From NCBI GenBank assembly GCA_019694355.1, contig JAIBCB010000002.1:1-64000 (forward strand): a stretch of 64,000 nt of DNA, given 5' to 3'. Below are positions 27,538 through 36,243 of the stretch, piece after piece. The notes under the pieces are model-generated. The model searched no databases, was not told the DNA's origin, and saw only the letters and a program-made list of their open reading frames with translations. This DNA comes from Pyrinomonadaceae bacterium (lineage in GTDB: Bacteria; Acidobacteriota; Blastocatellia; Pyrinomonadales; Pyrinomonadaceae). Position 1 is the first letter of the stretch; the number at the start of each line of letters is the position of its first letter. A program made the position numbers and the translations under genes.

Positions 27538-27846
27538 CTAATCCATCTCGATCGCCATCTTGTATTCATTTGCCATCGAAGGATGGCCGTGAGCCATCGA
27601 AACGTCGATGCCTTTGCGGTATGTCTCGATCGCCTTTTCGCGCTCGCCGGAACGAGCATAGGCGGCGGCGAGCACGCCGTACGCGTTGCCCTCGTCATCC
27701 GCCGCGGCGATGTAAGGCTCGAGCATCGCGATCACCTTCGCGTCTTCGCCAAGCTTCTCATACTCCTTCGCAAGGCCGAACATCACCATCGTGTTTGACG
27801 GGTCGGCCGCGAGCATCTGTTCAAAAACTTCGATCCTGTTCTGCAT
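27538..27846 (-). CDS. Small TPR-repeat protein
   Basis: A 102-residue soluble protein made of about two and a half tetratricopeptide repeats (VFEQMLAADPSNTMVMFGLAKEYEKLG, AYGVLAAAYARSGEREKAIETYRKGI). The ATG at 27846 starts the first repeat; an upstream ATG at 27876 would add ten unrelated residues. A scaffold or chaperone-like role is usual for such proteins; partners are unknown. Repeat-filled non-coding DNA begins directly upstream. Confidence 0.65.
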   Translation of the reverse strand: MQNRIEVFEQMLAADPSNTMVMFGLAKEYEKLGEDAKVIAMLEPYIAAADDEGNAYGVLAAAYARSGEREKAIETYRKGIDVSMAHGHPSMANEYKMAIEMD

Positions 27847-27897
27847 AAAGTTCAGGTTAGCGAAAAATTCGATCAAGGCAAAGACGCGCGACCGACT

Positions 27898-28145
27898 GTC
27901 GAACCGCCTGCGCGAGCGGCCAGTGGGCAGTGGTCCGTGAGCCGTTAGCAGTGAGCAGAAGTCAGAACCGCCTGCGTGAGCGGGCGGCCAATGTCAGTAC
28001 CACCTGCGGTAGCGGGTGGTCTTGTCTGCGTCAGCGGTCCGTGGGCAGTCTGTACCACCTGCGGTAGCGGGTGGGTTGACTCTTACCACAGAGGCCACAG
28101 AGAACACAGAGGAAGACCCACGTCAGCCTGCGTGAACGGCACGGG
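27898..28145. repeat. Cluster of REP-like short palindromes
   Basis: Short hairpins of the plan CCRCCTGC-4 nt-GCGGGYGG. TACCACCTGCGGTAGCGGGTGG occurs twice (27998-28019 and 28053-28074), a CCGCCTGC-GTGA-GCGGGCGG version lies at 27967-27986, and degenerate versions at about 27902-27920, 28024-28040 and 28122-28143. A CACAGAG-rich tract (28084-28112) sits between them. No gene is present. Confidence 0.75.
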
Positions 28146-28291
28146 GCGTTGAAGAAGCCCGCACGTTAGTAAGGGCACGCATCATCATTCATTCTACGGC
28201 TGATTAGCCCTCACAAGCTCGGCTTCCATTCCCAATTAACAATCCACAATGAACAATTCACAATGAACAATTCACAATTTCCCGATGTTTG
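28146..28291. other. Gene-free stretch with AACAATTCACAAT-type repeats
   Basis: No credible gene. AT-rich tandem words (AACAATCCACAATG, AACAATTCACAATG, AACAATTCACAATTT) run from 28237 to 28280. A similar tract lies at 35250-35345. These look like decayed repeat DNA. Confidence 0.6.
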
Positions 28292-28440
28292 TCCCGTCCC
28301 ACCGTCGGTGGGCAAGTGGGACAAAGTGGGACAAGAATCGGCGTTCTGGCGACCTGCGGTTACAATTTTTGTCACTATTGTCAAAGATCAGAGTGTAAAA
28401 CGCATGTTTACACCCTCTCTACGAGTATATCACACGTGTC
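28292..28440 (-). repeat. Composite intergenic element, copy A
   Basis: Read on the minus strand from about 28442: a core CTTGACACGTGTGATATACT followed by CGTAGA, then a hairpin GTGTAAA-CATGCG-TTTTACAC, the motif ATCTTTGACAA, a GTGACAAAAATTG segment, and finally repeats of GTCCCAC (tandem 10-mers at 28315-28334) with a perfect palindrome CCCACC-GTC-GGTGGG (28298-28312). The same parts in the same order occur on the plus strand at 43011-43200. No open frame is shared. Confidence 0.65.
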
Positions 28441-28471
28441 AAGCGCTATTTTGTGAGAGTCTCTTCGAATT

Positions 28472-28669
28472 GCCCCGGTCTTTAGACCGTGGTTCACGGC
28501 CATCAAAGAGTGCTCGTCGGCGGCTTGCCGCTGACATGTCTTTGTCGCGTGCTACGCACGCTCCGATATATTCCTAATCCGAGTGGCGGTCGGGCTCGGT
28601 TGCGTCTTTTGCAACACTTGGGGATCTATGACCCAAGAACCCCGACCGCACTGCGTTGCGGCAAGCCGC
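28472..28669. repeat. Chain of mini-hairpins and a three-way-junction fold
   Basis: Short perfect stems with 2-4 nt loops: CGGTC-TTTA-GACCG (28476-28489), GCGGC-TT-GCCGC (28520-28531), GCGTGC-TAC-GCACGC (28547-28561) and GCGGC-AA-GCCGC (28658-28669). Between them, a 9-bp stem (28586-28594 with 28641-28649) encloses two more perfect hairpins (28599-28615 and 28617-28637). No gene is supported; open frames here are built from these palindromes. Confidence 0.65.
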
Positions 28670-28788
28670 AAGAACGATCGAGCGACAAAGTCCGCAAAGG
28701 AGGAAAGCAGCCACGAATTCACGAATCATATTTCAACACTTGAAATACAGCCCTGATCGAGCGAGGCCTGAAATCTCCAATTTCACAT

Positions 28789-28920
28789 TTGAAATTTCAA
28801 ATCTGGGATTCAGAATCCCGTACCTCTGCGATCTTTGCGGGGTTTCGCTTTGCGGCCTTTGCGTTTCCAAACAAGGTCGTAAACGCAAAGAACGCTAAGG
28901 CAGCGCAAAGTTTGCAGAGG
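28789..28920. repeat. Decayed inverted-repeat element with CTTTGCG motifs
   Basis: A 14-bp palindrome TTTGAAATTTCAAA (28789-28802) and GGGATT-CAG-AATCCC (28805-28819) precede an inverted repeat. CTCTGCG..CTTTGCGG..CCTTTGCGTTT (28823-28866) faces AAACGCAAAG..GCGCAAAG..GCAGAGG (28881-28920). Similar motifs recur at 50059-50171. No gene lies between here and 28979. Confidence 0.6.
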
Positions 28921-28978
28921 AAGAAGGCCACTTGCTTCACGAGCTTGCCCCGAGGCGGACCACTTCGCGACCCTTATC

Positions 28979-30043
28979 CTAGAACAGCGTCTGCTGGATG
29001 GGTTCTGAGGTTGCGGCGGGTGTTTGTTTTGTGTCGGAAAGATGGTCGGCGCCGGATGGTCTTGCGTTGAAGCCGAGTCGGCGAACGTGAAAATCGAAGA
29101 GCCTTTGCGTTACGTCCCATTGCTCGGTCTTGCCCGCCATCCGCTCTTTGTAAGACTTGTGCCGCAAGGTGCCGCCGCGTTCGCGTTTCATCGAATTGAT
29201 GATCTTCGAAACGCGGGTTTCCGGCAGACGCTCCTGCATTTTCGTTAAAAAATATTCCTCGATCGACGGCGTGTCGATATGCAGCATAGACATAAAAGCC
29301 CGCGTCGCACCGCACTCTTTTGCCGTTTCGAGCAGGCCGGGAATGTCCGATTCGTTGTAGCCGGGAATGATCGGCGCAATTCCGATGCCGACGGCAATAC
29401 CTGCTTCAGCGACCGCTTTCATCGCACGAAATCGAGCTTCCGGCACCGGCGTGTATGGCTCGAACGGGTTTGATCTTTCGCGGGTCAGGAATGGGATCGA
29501 GAAAAAGACGCTCACTTTCTCAAGCCGCTGCATAACGTCGATATCGCGTGTTACGAGCGGCGATTTAGTGACGATGCTCACGGGCACGCGGAATTCTGCA
29601 CAAACTTCGAGGCATTGCCGCGTCAATCTGTACTCAGATTCGAGAGCGATGTAAGGGTCGGTCGCGAACGAAAAATCGAGATGCGGCATCTTATCGCGGC
29701 ACTTTTTCAACTCGGCCCTAAGAAGCTGCGGCGCGTTCGGTTTGACGACGATCTTTGTTTCAAAATCGGTTCCGGCGCCATAGCCGAGATATTCGTGATA
29801 TTGCCTCGCAAAACAGTACGTGCAGCCGTGAACGCAGCCGCGATAACAGTTCACCGTGTAACGCCAACCGCCTTCCCAGCCCGAAGCGAACGCCTTCGTT
29901 ATGACCTTTTTCGTCGCGGTCTCCTCGAAGATCTCAAGCTTTGTCGGCGGCGGTTCGCCGACGAACTCGGCCGAAAGCTTGTTGTATGGATTTGGAGGAT
30001 TCGTTATCTGTCGCACAGGTGAAACAGTTTCGCATTTTCGCAA
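28979..30043 (-). CDS. Radical SAM protein (SplB/Rv2578c-like)
   Basis: 354 residues. The iron-sulfur cluster motif is Cys70-x3-Cys74-x2-Cys77 in NCYRGCVHGCTYCFAR. The following VVKPNAPQLLRAEL, FATDPYIALESEYRLTRQ and IVTKSPLVTRDIDV match the widespread Rv2578c/PA0069 family, distantly like spore photoproduct lyase and of unknown substrate. SIPFLTRERSNPFEPYTP and IAPIIPGYNES belong to the barrel. No DNA-repair neighbour helps. It is transcribed away from the divergent esterase gene. Confidence 0.85.
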   Translation of the reverse strand: MRKCETVSPVRQITNPPNPYNKLSAEFVGEPPPTKLEIFEETATKKVITKAFASGWEGGWRYTVNCYRGCVHGCTYCFARQYHEYLGYGAGTDFETKIVVKPNAPQLLRAELKKCRDKMPHLDFSFATDPYIALESEYRLTRQCLEVCAEFRVPVSIVTKSPLVTRDIDVMQRLEKVSVFFSIPFLTRERSNPFEPYTPVPEARFRAMKAVAEAGIAVGIGIAPIIPGYNESDIPGLLETAKECGATRAFMSMLHIDTPSIEEYFLTKMQERLPETRVSKIINSMKRERGGTLRHKSYKERMAGKTEQWDVTQRLFDFHVRRLGFNARPSGADHLSDTKQTPAATSEPIQQTLF

Positions 30044-30137
30044 GCCAGAGTCAATGGCAATTTCGCGGCGGTTTTTCAGACCAGAAGACAGAACCGGGCG
30101 TCAAACAAGTGTCGAATACGACCGGAGATATGATCAT

Positions 30138-31109
30138 ATGAAAGCCGTGTATGTGACCGCTCTACTTGCATTGACAGCCTTATCGACGACCTTGGTTTGC
30201 GGACAAGGCGGCGGGCGATTGCGAAAGATGATCGAGGCACGTCGTGCCGGACAACAGCAGCAAAGCCCCACTGAAACCCGCGAGATCGACATCAATGGCG
30301 TCAAGCGAAGCTACATCCTTCACCTGCCGTCTGGATACAAGAAAGGCAGTTCGCTGCCGCTTGTCATCGCGTTTCACGGCGGCGGTGGAAATGCTGCGAA
30401 TATGGTGCGGATGAGCGGCTTCAGCGAGAAGGCCGACAAGGAGAGTTTTATCGTCGCGTACCCGAATGGCTCGGGCCGCATGGGCAACGCCCTTTTGACG
30501 TTCAATGCTGTCGGTTGCTGCGCTTACGCGATGCGAAATAACGTTGACGATGTCGCGTTCATCTCAAAATTGATCGACAGCCTTGTCGCGGAATACAGCG
30601 TTGATAAGAGCCGCGTTTACCTAACGGGCTTTTCGAACGGAGCGATGATCTCAAGCTATCTTGCCGCGAAATTGTCCGATAAGATCGCCGCGGCGGCACC
30701 GGTTTCGGGGTCGATATTCGCGAGTTCGCCAAAGCCTACGGGCAAGGTCGCGATCCTACTCATACATGGCACTGCCGACGCGGCGGTTCCGTATGACGGC
30801 GGTATGAGCCAACGCGCGCAGATCGAACCCGCACAATCCGAGCCGTACAAGTCGGTCAAAGATGGAGCGGCATATTGGAGCAAGAATTCCGGCTGCCGGA
30901 GCGTGCCCGAAAAGACGGTGAAAGGGAATATCACGACGGAAAAATATCAGGGTTGCGCGAAGGATGCGGACGTCGAGGTCATCTCGATAACGGGCGGGCT
31001 GCACGCCTGGCCCGGCGGCAGGAAAGGCCGTGAAGCGGCCGATGAGCCGTCAAAAGATATGAACGCGACCGACGTGATCTGGGATTTCTTCAAGGCCCAT
31101 CACAAATAG
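30138..31109 (+). CDS. Secreted PHB-depolymerase-like esterase (LpqC family)
   Basis: A 323-residue alpha/beta hydrolase with a signal peptide (MKAVYVTALLALTALSTTLV). The oxyanion motif HGGGG is at 80-84, the nucleophile Ser166 in GFSNGAM, the acid in LLIHGTADAAVPYDGG and the histidine in GGLHAWPG. The family acts on short polyesters, feruloyl or acetyl esters; the substrate here is open. The upstream in-frame extension (to 29901) overlaps the divergent radical SAM gene, so the ATG at 30138 is used. Confidence 0.85.
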   Translation: MKAVYVTALLALTALSTTLVCGQGGGRLRKMIEARRAGQQQQSPTETREIDINGVKRSYILHLPSGYKKGSSLPLVIAFHGGGGNAANMVRMSGFSEKADKESFIVAYPNGSGRMGNALLTFNAVGCCAYAMRNNVDDVAFISKLIDSLVAEYSVDKSRVYLTGFSNGAMISSYLAAKLSDKIAAAAPVSGSIFASSPKPTGKVAILLIHGTADAAVPYDGGMSQRAQIEPAQSEPYKSVKDGAAYWSKNSGCRSVPEKTVKGNITTEKYQGCAKDADVEVISITGGLHAWPGGRKGREAADEPSKDMNATDVIWDFFKAHHK

Positions 31110-31115
31110 GCAAAG

Positions 31116-31640
31116 TTACAGTTCACGCTGCATCAGCAGGTCGGTCTGCGGGTCGGACCCAAGCTGAAAGATATGACGGCCGACTGCGCGAAATCCATTT
31201 CTTTCGTAGAACCTTTGCGCCCGCGGGTTGTATTCCCAAACGCCGAGCCACATCACGTCGTGGCCGCTCTCTTTTGCAAATTCAAAACAGGCGTCCATAA
31301 GATTCTGGCCGACGCCTTTGCCCAAAAACTCCTGGTGCGAGTAAAGCCTTGCAAGTTCGATCGGCCGTTCTGCGGCGATGCCTTCTTCGGTCGCGTGTCT
31401 GACGAGCTTCGCATAACCGGCCGGCTTTTCGGCGATATCAGCGATCAAAAACACCGTGTTCTCATCCGCTAACTCCAACGCGATCTGCTCTTCGCTGAAC
31501 GCCTGCCGCATATAGTGCTTCATATCTTCAGGCCGATTCTTCGGATGCGACGCGAACGCATCCCAGAACGTCGTGTAGGCAAGATCGGTGAGAAGTGCCG
31601 AATCGTCTCGAAGGGCTTGGCGGATCGTGATCGGGGCCAT
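31116..31640 (-). CDS. GNAT-family N-acetyltransferase
   Basis: A 174-residue GNAT protein. The acetyl-CoA loop is ARLYSHQEFLGKGVGQNLMDACFEFA, with the usual Q/R-x-x-G-x-G/A pattern (here FLGKGVG), followed by WLGVWEYNPRAQRFYERNGF. Substrate unknown. The ATG at 31640 overlaps the stop codon of the upstream regulator gene (TAATG), so translation is coupled and the two products probably work together. Confidence 0.85.
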   Translation of the reverse strand: MAPITIRQALRDDSALLTDLAYTTFWDAFASHPKNRPEDMKHYMRQAFSEEQIALELADENTVFLIADIAEKPAGYAKLVRHATEEGIAAERPIELARLYSHQEFLGKGVGQNLMDACFEFAKESGHDVMWLGVWEYNPRAQRFYERNGFRAVGRHIFQLGSDPQTDLLMQREL

Positions 31641-32635
31641 TAGGCGTTCACCCAACCTGAGATGCTCGATGATATAACGGCGGTCGGAGCAGCAGGCTCT
31701 CGCATCTCTGAGACTCGTCGTTCATTTGTGCTTTGCAGGGTCCGAATCACCTCGTCCGCTATCGAGTCTTGCAGCTTGAAGACATTGGCTGTGTCATCGT
31801 CGAAGGTATTGCCCCACACGACCCTTTCGGAATGGACATCGATCATCTCCACCGTAACTCTGATGTGCCCGTCCTGCTGTTGGACAGAACCAGAAAGCAC
31901 GAGGTCTGCATTCATCCGGCGCCCGGCGGTGAGCGTATCTATGTTCGGAGCGTCGATCTGTCCGGGACGAAGCGTGATCTCGTCGAGGCTGCCGAGCTTT
32001 GCCCGAAGCGTATCTCGTATGCCTACGCCGTATCGATCGCCGTCGTTTCCAACAGACCGAAACGTCAAGATTCCGACAGATCGCGCGTTATGGAGCGGGG
32101 CGAAGTTGCGGCCGCCGAAAACGGCCATTGAAGAAAAAATTATCAGAATATATGCGATCGCGATCGCGGTGCCGCGTAGAGCGGCAGGATCGATGACAAA
32201 GGGACCGCCCGCGACCGGCACGATACTGTCTGAATTGTTGATCGAAGGGGCTAGGGAAGGCGGATCCGTCAGAATGATCGCCGTATGTTCAAATTCCGTC
32301 TGCTCGACAGCGACTGGTGCCGAGAAGCAATAGCCGCGGCCCGGGATCGTTGCGATGAATTCCGGAGCATCAGCACGGTCGTTGAAAAGTTTGCGCAGAG
32401 TCGAGATCTGCTGGGTCAAGTTATTCTCTTCGACGACAGAATCTGTCCAGATCGATGTCAGCAGCTCGTCCTTGGTTACAACACTCCCCGCTCGCTTTAC
32501 CAGTTCGACAAGCACGTCGAACGCTTTTGCAGTTACGGCAATACGGACGCCGTCTATGTAAATTCGGCGACGTAAAGGATCAATGCGGTATCGTCCGCAA
32601 ATATAGACCGGTGCGTCTTGCTGAGCGTCCAACAT
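31640..32635 (-). CDS. CadC-like membrane-anchored transcriptional regulator
   Basis: A 331-residue protein with an OmpR/PhoB-type winged helix at the start (YRIDPLRRRIYIDGVRIAVT, KDELLTSIWTDSVVEENNL, FIATIPGRGYCFS). A single hydrophobic helix follows (ALRGTAIAIAYILIIFSSMAVFG), then an outside domain resembling the TolB-like/adenylate-cyclase-associated fold (VGILTFRSVGND, ADLVLSGSVQQQDGHIRVTVEM). Such proteins sense signals outside the membrane without phosphorylation. The ATG at 32635 is used; the frame is open to 32692. A coupled GNAT gene follows. Confidence 0.75.
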   Translation of the reverse strand: MLDAQQDAPVYICGRYRIDPLRRRIYIDGVRIAVTAKAFDVLVELVKRAGSVVTKDELLTSIWTDSVVEENNLTQQISTLRKLFNDRADAPEFIATIPGRGYCFSAPVAVEQTEFEHTAIILTDPPSLAPSINNSDSIVPVAGGPFVIDPAALRGTAIAIAYILIIFSSMAVFGGRNFAPLHNARSVGILTFRSVGNDGDRYGVGIRDTLRAKLGSLDEITLRPGQIDAPNIDTLTAGRRMNADLVLSGSVQQQDGHIRVTVEMIDVHSERVVWGNTFDDDTANVFKLQDSIADEVIRTLQSTNERRVSEMREPAAPTAVISSSISGWVNA

Positions 32636-32808
32636 AACTTTCGTGAGAGGGTCAACATTATATACCACCTTAGGTTGCCGAAAAAAGCACAACTTTTCAG
32701 CCTATTTCATAAAAATTCATAGATCCTAACGACCATGCTCTCCTTCAAAAACGAAAATGAAAGCCGCATCTGAATACTGACCGGATGGAAAACAAGCAGA
32801 GAGGATCA

Positions 32809-34470
32809 ATGGAACTATTTAGGACAAAACCTATCGAATCAATACTTGCACAACCCGAGAACGAGGGTGAGGCAACGCTAAAAAGGACGCTTGGGGTAAC
32901 GGCGCTTACTCTACTTGGCGTTGGAGCCGTTATTGGCACGGGCATCTTTGTCCTGACAGGCCAGGCCGCGGGACGACATGCGGGGCCGGCAGTCGTGATC
33001 TCAATGGTGCTTGCCGGCGTCGTCAGCGCCCTCGCGGCTTTGTGCTACTCGGAATTTGCCTCGACCGTACCGGTCGCAGGTTCCGCCTATACATACAGCT
33101 ATGCCACTTTGGGCGAATTTATAGCGTGGGTGATCGGCTGGGATCTAATTCTGGAGTACGCATTTGGTGCTGCAACGGTCGCTGCCGGATGGTCCGGCAA
33201 TATGATCAGTCTGCTTGCCGACTTCGGTATTATCTTTCCGGTATCACTCAGCGCCGCTCCGGGAACTCGCTTTGTTTGGCTGAATGATGGGGCAGCGGCG
33301 CAGCTCGCAAACCTGAGGGTTGGCGAAACCATTCTCAATCCCCCGATCGGCTATTCAGTATTGACCGAAGAACTAACCAAAGGGCTTGCCCAGGCCGGGA
33401 TCAATGCTCCGATCGAGACCGCACTGTTCAACTTACCGGCCTTTTTGATCGCTATCGCTGTGACGGCCCTGCTTGTAAAAGGCATTCAGGAGTCTGCAAA
33501 CTTCAACTCGGTCGTGGTGATCGTAAAGGTAGCTGTCGTGATCCTGTTCATCCTTGCGGGAGTCGGCTTTGTGAATACCCATTATATGGGGATCGGGTGT
33601 CAGCCGGGCAGCGGAGATTGCTTGCAATTCGTGCCGCCAAATACCGGCGTGTTCGGTGAATACGGTTACAGCGGGATATTGACCGGTGCGGCCGTCATAT
33701 TTTTTGCATACATTGGATTTGACGCGGTCTCGACCGCATCACAGGAGGCAAAAAACCCGCAACGCGATATGCCTCGTGCCATCCTCGGTTCGCTCATTAT
33801 CTGCACGATACTTTACGTTCTCGTGGCCGCGATAATGGTCGGGCTGGTCCCGTACAGCCAGCTGAAGGAAGAGGCGGCTCCGATCGCAGCGGCGATCACG
33901 GCTGCGTCTCAAATGGCCGCGCAGGATTCGTTCATCGGATATCTTCTACGATCCTTCTCGATAATTATCAAGGTCGGGGCAGTGCTTGGCCTTAGCTCGA
34001 CGATGGTGGTGCAGATCATGGGTCAACCGCGCGTGTTCTACGCGATGGCAAAGGACGGTTTGCTTCCGGGCTGGGCGGCGAAGATCCATCCGCGATTTAG
34101 GACACCGTATGTAACGACGATCGTTACCGGAGCGATCGTTGCGATAATGGGCGGCCTCGTGCCGATCTCGCTGCTTGGACAGTTGGTCAGCATCGGAACG
34201 CTATTCGCATTTGTTATCGTTTCCATCGGTGTGATCGTGCTGCGTCGAACTCGGCCTGATCTTCCACGGCCGTTCAAAGTGCCGTTCTCGCCGATCATAC
34301 CGATACTCTCTGCCGCGGCAAGTCTTTATCTAATGTACGGTTTACCTTTCGATACCTGGGCCAGGCTTATTGTTTGGATGCTGATCGGAGTCCTGATCTA
34401 CTTCGCATATAGCGTCAAGCACAGCAAACTGAGGGCACAACAGAGAGAGAAGGAATCCGTTACCGGTTGA
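32809..34470 (+). CDS. APC-superfamily amino-acid permease (cationic amino-acid transporter type)
   Basis: 553 residues with about twelve to fourteen membrane segments. The first helix carries [18 protein letters not shown], the substrate-binding break of APC transporters, and [47 protein letters not shown] and [14 protein letters not shown] are family hallmarks. Imports amino acids with protons or by exchange. GAGAGGAT lies just before the ATG at 32809 and decides the start; an ATG at 32785 has no ribosome site. It diverges from the CadC-like regulator, which could control it; the 170-bp gap would hold both promoters. Confidence 0.88.
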   Translation: MELFRTKPIESILAQPENEGEATLKRTLGVTALTLLGVGAVIGTGIFVLTGQAAGRHAGPAVVISMVLAGVVSALAALCYSEFASTVPVAGSAYTYSYATLGEFIAWVIGWDLILEYAFGAATVAAGWSGNMISLLADFGIIFPVSLSAAPGTRFVWLNDGAAAQLANLRVGETILNPPIGYSVLTEELTKGLAQAGINAPIETALFNLPAFLIAIAVTALLVKGIQESANFNSVVVIVKVAVVILFILAGVGFVNTHYMGIGCQPGSGDCLQFVPPNTGVFGEYGYSGILTGAAVIFFAYIGFDAVSTASQEAKNPQRDMPRAILGSLIICTILYVLVAAIMVGLVPYSQLKEEAAPIAAAITAASQMAAQDSFIGYLLRSFSIIIKVGAVLGLSSTMVVQIMGQPRVFYAMAKDGLLPGWAAKIHPRFRTPYVTTIVTGAIVAIMGGLVPISLLGQLVSIGTLFAFVIVSIGVIVLRRTRPDLPRPFKVPFSPIIPILSAAASLYLMYGLPFDTWARLIVWMLIGVLIYFAYSVKHSKLRAQQREKESVTG

Positions 34471-34522
34471 GGGTCGAGAGGTCAAGGCCGCCGAACTTCG
34501 ACGGCCAACTCCTTACCACTAG

Positions 34523-34957
34523 CTATTGAATGATGTCCTTCTTCGGCGGCAGCAACGGCCGGTCCCCGATATTGGGAGAAGGCGGGCAGAGTTCAGCGAG
34601 GGCCGTGGCTAGCACGCGGTCGTACTCCGGGGTGTCCGGCAGCACCGGCTCGCCAAGCCGCCACGGTGCGTTCGATCGGAGGTTCGGGCCGAATTCTCGC
34701 GGGAAGACGCAATCGGTCGGCCCAAAAACGAGGCAGACAGGAAGGCGCTTCTCGAGCATTTCGAGCTCCGCGATCTGGATGGCCAGTTCCCTTATCTCAC
34801 GCCTCAATAGGCCGTTCTCGTCCCACGGCTCGATGTTGACGGCAAGTTCGACCCCGATGCGGTCGCCAATGTCCTCACCTTCGCGGAGTATATGGATGGG
34901 CTTTGTAACGAAGTGTCCGCTGCTGAGACGGACAATGATGGTTGGATAGTGTTTCAT
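34523..34957 (-). CDS. Hypothetical protein
   Basis: 144 residues, not recognised. It begins MKHYPTIIVRLSSGHFV, has a helical stretch (GLLRREIRELAIQIAELEMLEKRL) and a short strand-rich part, and ends in a proline-rich tail (CPPSPNIGDRPLLPPKK). No signal peptide, membrane segment or metal motif. The ATG at 34957 has GGAGA about 10 nt upstream, which supports it as a real gene. It converges with the permease gene. Confidence 0.5.
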   Translation of the reverse strand: MKHYPTIIVRLSSGHFVTKPIHILREGEDIGDRIGVELAVNIEPWDENGLLRREIRELAIQIAELEMLEKRLPVCLVFGPTDCVFPREFGPNLRSNAPWRLGEPVLPDTPEYDRVLATALAELCPPSPNIGDRPLLPPKKDIIQ

Positions 34958-35360
34958 TGTGATGTATCTCCTTTTTCGTAAAGTTAATACACCAGAAAAA
35001 GAAAGACCCTGACTCTTTTGCAACAAGAGAAAGGGTGATTTCTATAAGCAATCTACTGAGATTTCCTTGGCTTTCGCCATCGCACATCGAGGTTCTCACC
35101 TCAAAGCACCGTTTCTCGCCGGTTGCCGGGTTCACAACTCGTATGAACCACTCCTGATGCAGTTTTGAAAGTATCGGAAACGCCCATCGATGTCAAGACG
35201 GTACTGGCGGGGCGCATCTATTGCGTACTTGCACCGAGACAATTTCACCCAATGTACAATTTCCCAATTTACAATGGACAATCAAGAGCGTGTTGAGTAG
35301 CTCGAATTGTCCATTGTCAATTGAAACATTGTTAATTGGTAGGAGAGGGAATGCGGTCGG
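34958..35360. other. Intergenic stretch with AT-rich inverted repeat
   Basis: No convincing gene. The right part (35245-35345) holds AACAAT/ACAATT words and an inverted pair, TTACAATGGACAATC (35269-35283) against GAATTGTCCATTGTCAATT (35304-35322), of the same style as 28237-28280. A minus-strand frame at 34875-35135 is open but overlaps the start of the gene at 34523-34957. Confidence 0.5.
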
Positions 35361-35714
35361 TCAAACGCGAAAAAGGAAGTTCTCACCGACAAAGACCTTT
35401 CGGATCCTGAGGCGAGAAGGTGACTCGACAATTGAGAACGATTTCAAATTTTCCATACGCGAAAGAAAAACAGGCCTCCGCGAGGCCGGGACATCGTAAA
35501 GCCATTCCGGGATGCTGAGATGCATCTCGTCACACAGCGTTTCGATGACACCTGCAAGAACCGCATCTTTGATCTCGTCACCTAGTTCAAATGGTTCGGC
35601 AATGGCGGCCAGATTCTTGTGATACCGAAAATCATCAACGAGATCCATAAGCGCGATCTTCCACCAACGCGGTTCGTCGATCATTCGCTGTTTTGTCTCT
35701 TTGGCCGTGATCAT
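35361..35714 (-). CDS. Hypothetical partner of the DUF6036 protein
   Basis: 117 residues, mostly helical, no recognised family (MITAKETKQRMIDEPRWWKI, LMDLVDDFRYHKNLAAIAEP, LCDEMHLSIPEWLYDVP). The ATG overlaps the stop of the upstream DUF6036 gene (ATGA, 35711-35714), so the pair is translationally coupled. Gene order and size resemble two-component toxin-antitoxin or nucleotidyltransferase cassettes; the function is not known. Confidence 0.6.
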   Translation of the reverse strand: MITAKETKQRMIDEPRWWKIALMDLVDDFRYHKNLAAIAEPFELGDEIKDAVLAGVIETLCDEMHLSIPEWLYDVPASRRPVFLSRMENLKSFSIVESPSRLRIRKVFVGENFLFRV

Positions 35715-36214
35715 TTGGAAAAATACTCGTCCAACCAGGTGATCGTCGTTGCACTGATCTCTTTCCTCGGATAATAATCAGCGATGATCCCCAGTACGTC
35801 AGCTTTACTTTGTAGCCTGAGTTTCTCGATGAGGAAAATGGCATCGTCTTCGTCCTCGGTCTGGGGGCGCAACGCTATCATCTTCATGGCAAGCAGATAA
35901 TCCGCTTCCGGGACCGTGACACGAAGATTCGGGAGATCAAAAAGCAACTCTCGATCATGTTTGACCACAAACATTCGAACTGCCATATTTAGCCAGTCAA
36001 GCTTCAGAGCGTGGAGTTCTGCGATCCGGTGGGCAGCATTCCTGATCTCTTTGACCGGTTCAAAGATCGCATCGACATCTTTCGTCGCTATACGGGCATT
36101 GAACGCCAGCACCATGACGGCTCCGCCGAAGAGAGAAATCTCGCCTTTGATGTCCTTTAAGGCAAGTTCATCGTTCAGCTCTGAAAGGTATTGCTGTATC
36201 TCGTCAGCGGTCAT
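35711..36214 (-). CDS. DUF6036-like nucleotidyltransferase-fold protein
   Basis: 167 residues. ISLFGGAVMVLAFNARIATKDVDAIFEP has the Gly-Gly helix and the D-x-D pair (DVDAIF) of minimal nucleotidyltransferases. VPEADYLLAMKMIALRPQTEDEDDAIFLIEKL matches the conserved second half of DUF6036/AbiEii-like proteins. It could attach nucleotides to RNA or protein. It lies first in a two-gene unit with a 4-bp overlap. Confidence 0.7.
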   Translation of the reverse strand: MTADEIQQYLSELNDELALKDIKGEISLFGGAVMVLAFNARIATKDVDAIFEPVKEIRNAAHRIAELHALKLDWLNMAVRMFVVKHDRELLFDLPNLRVTVPEADYLLAMKMIALRPQTEDEDDAIFLIEKLRLQSKADVLGIIADYYPRKEISATTITWLDEYFSK

Positions 36215-36243
36215 TTAGTTGAATGATGCCACTAATGCACGAA

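Noticed and set aside
28586-28649. A tRNA gene
   Set aside because: The junction has only two inner hairpins, lacks T-arm and D-arm consensus bases and has no CCA-end context.
28263-28743. Plus-strand open frames of 84-104 codons in island A
   Set aside because: They run through palindromes and repeat words, have no recognisable protein features and no ribosome sites.
34875-35135. An 86-codon minus-strand gene
   Set aside because: Its last third overlaps the better supported gene starting at 34957 in another frame, and no family or ribosome site was recognised.
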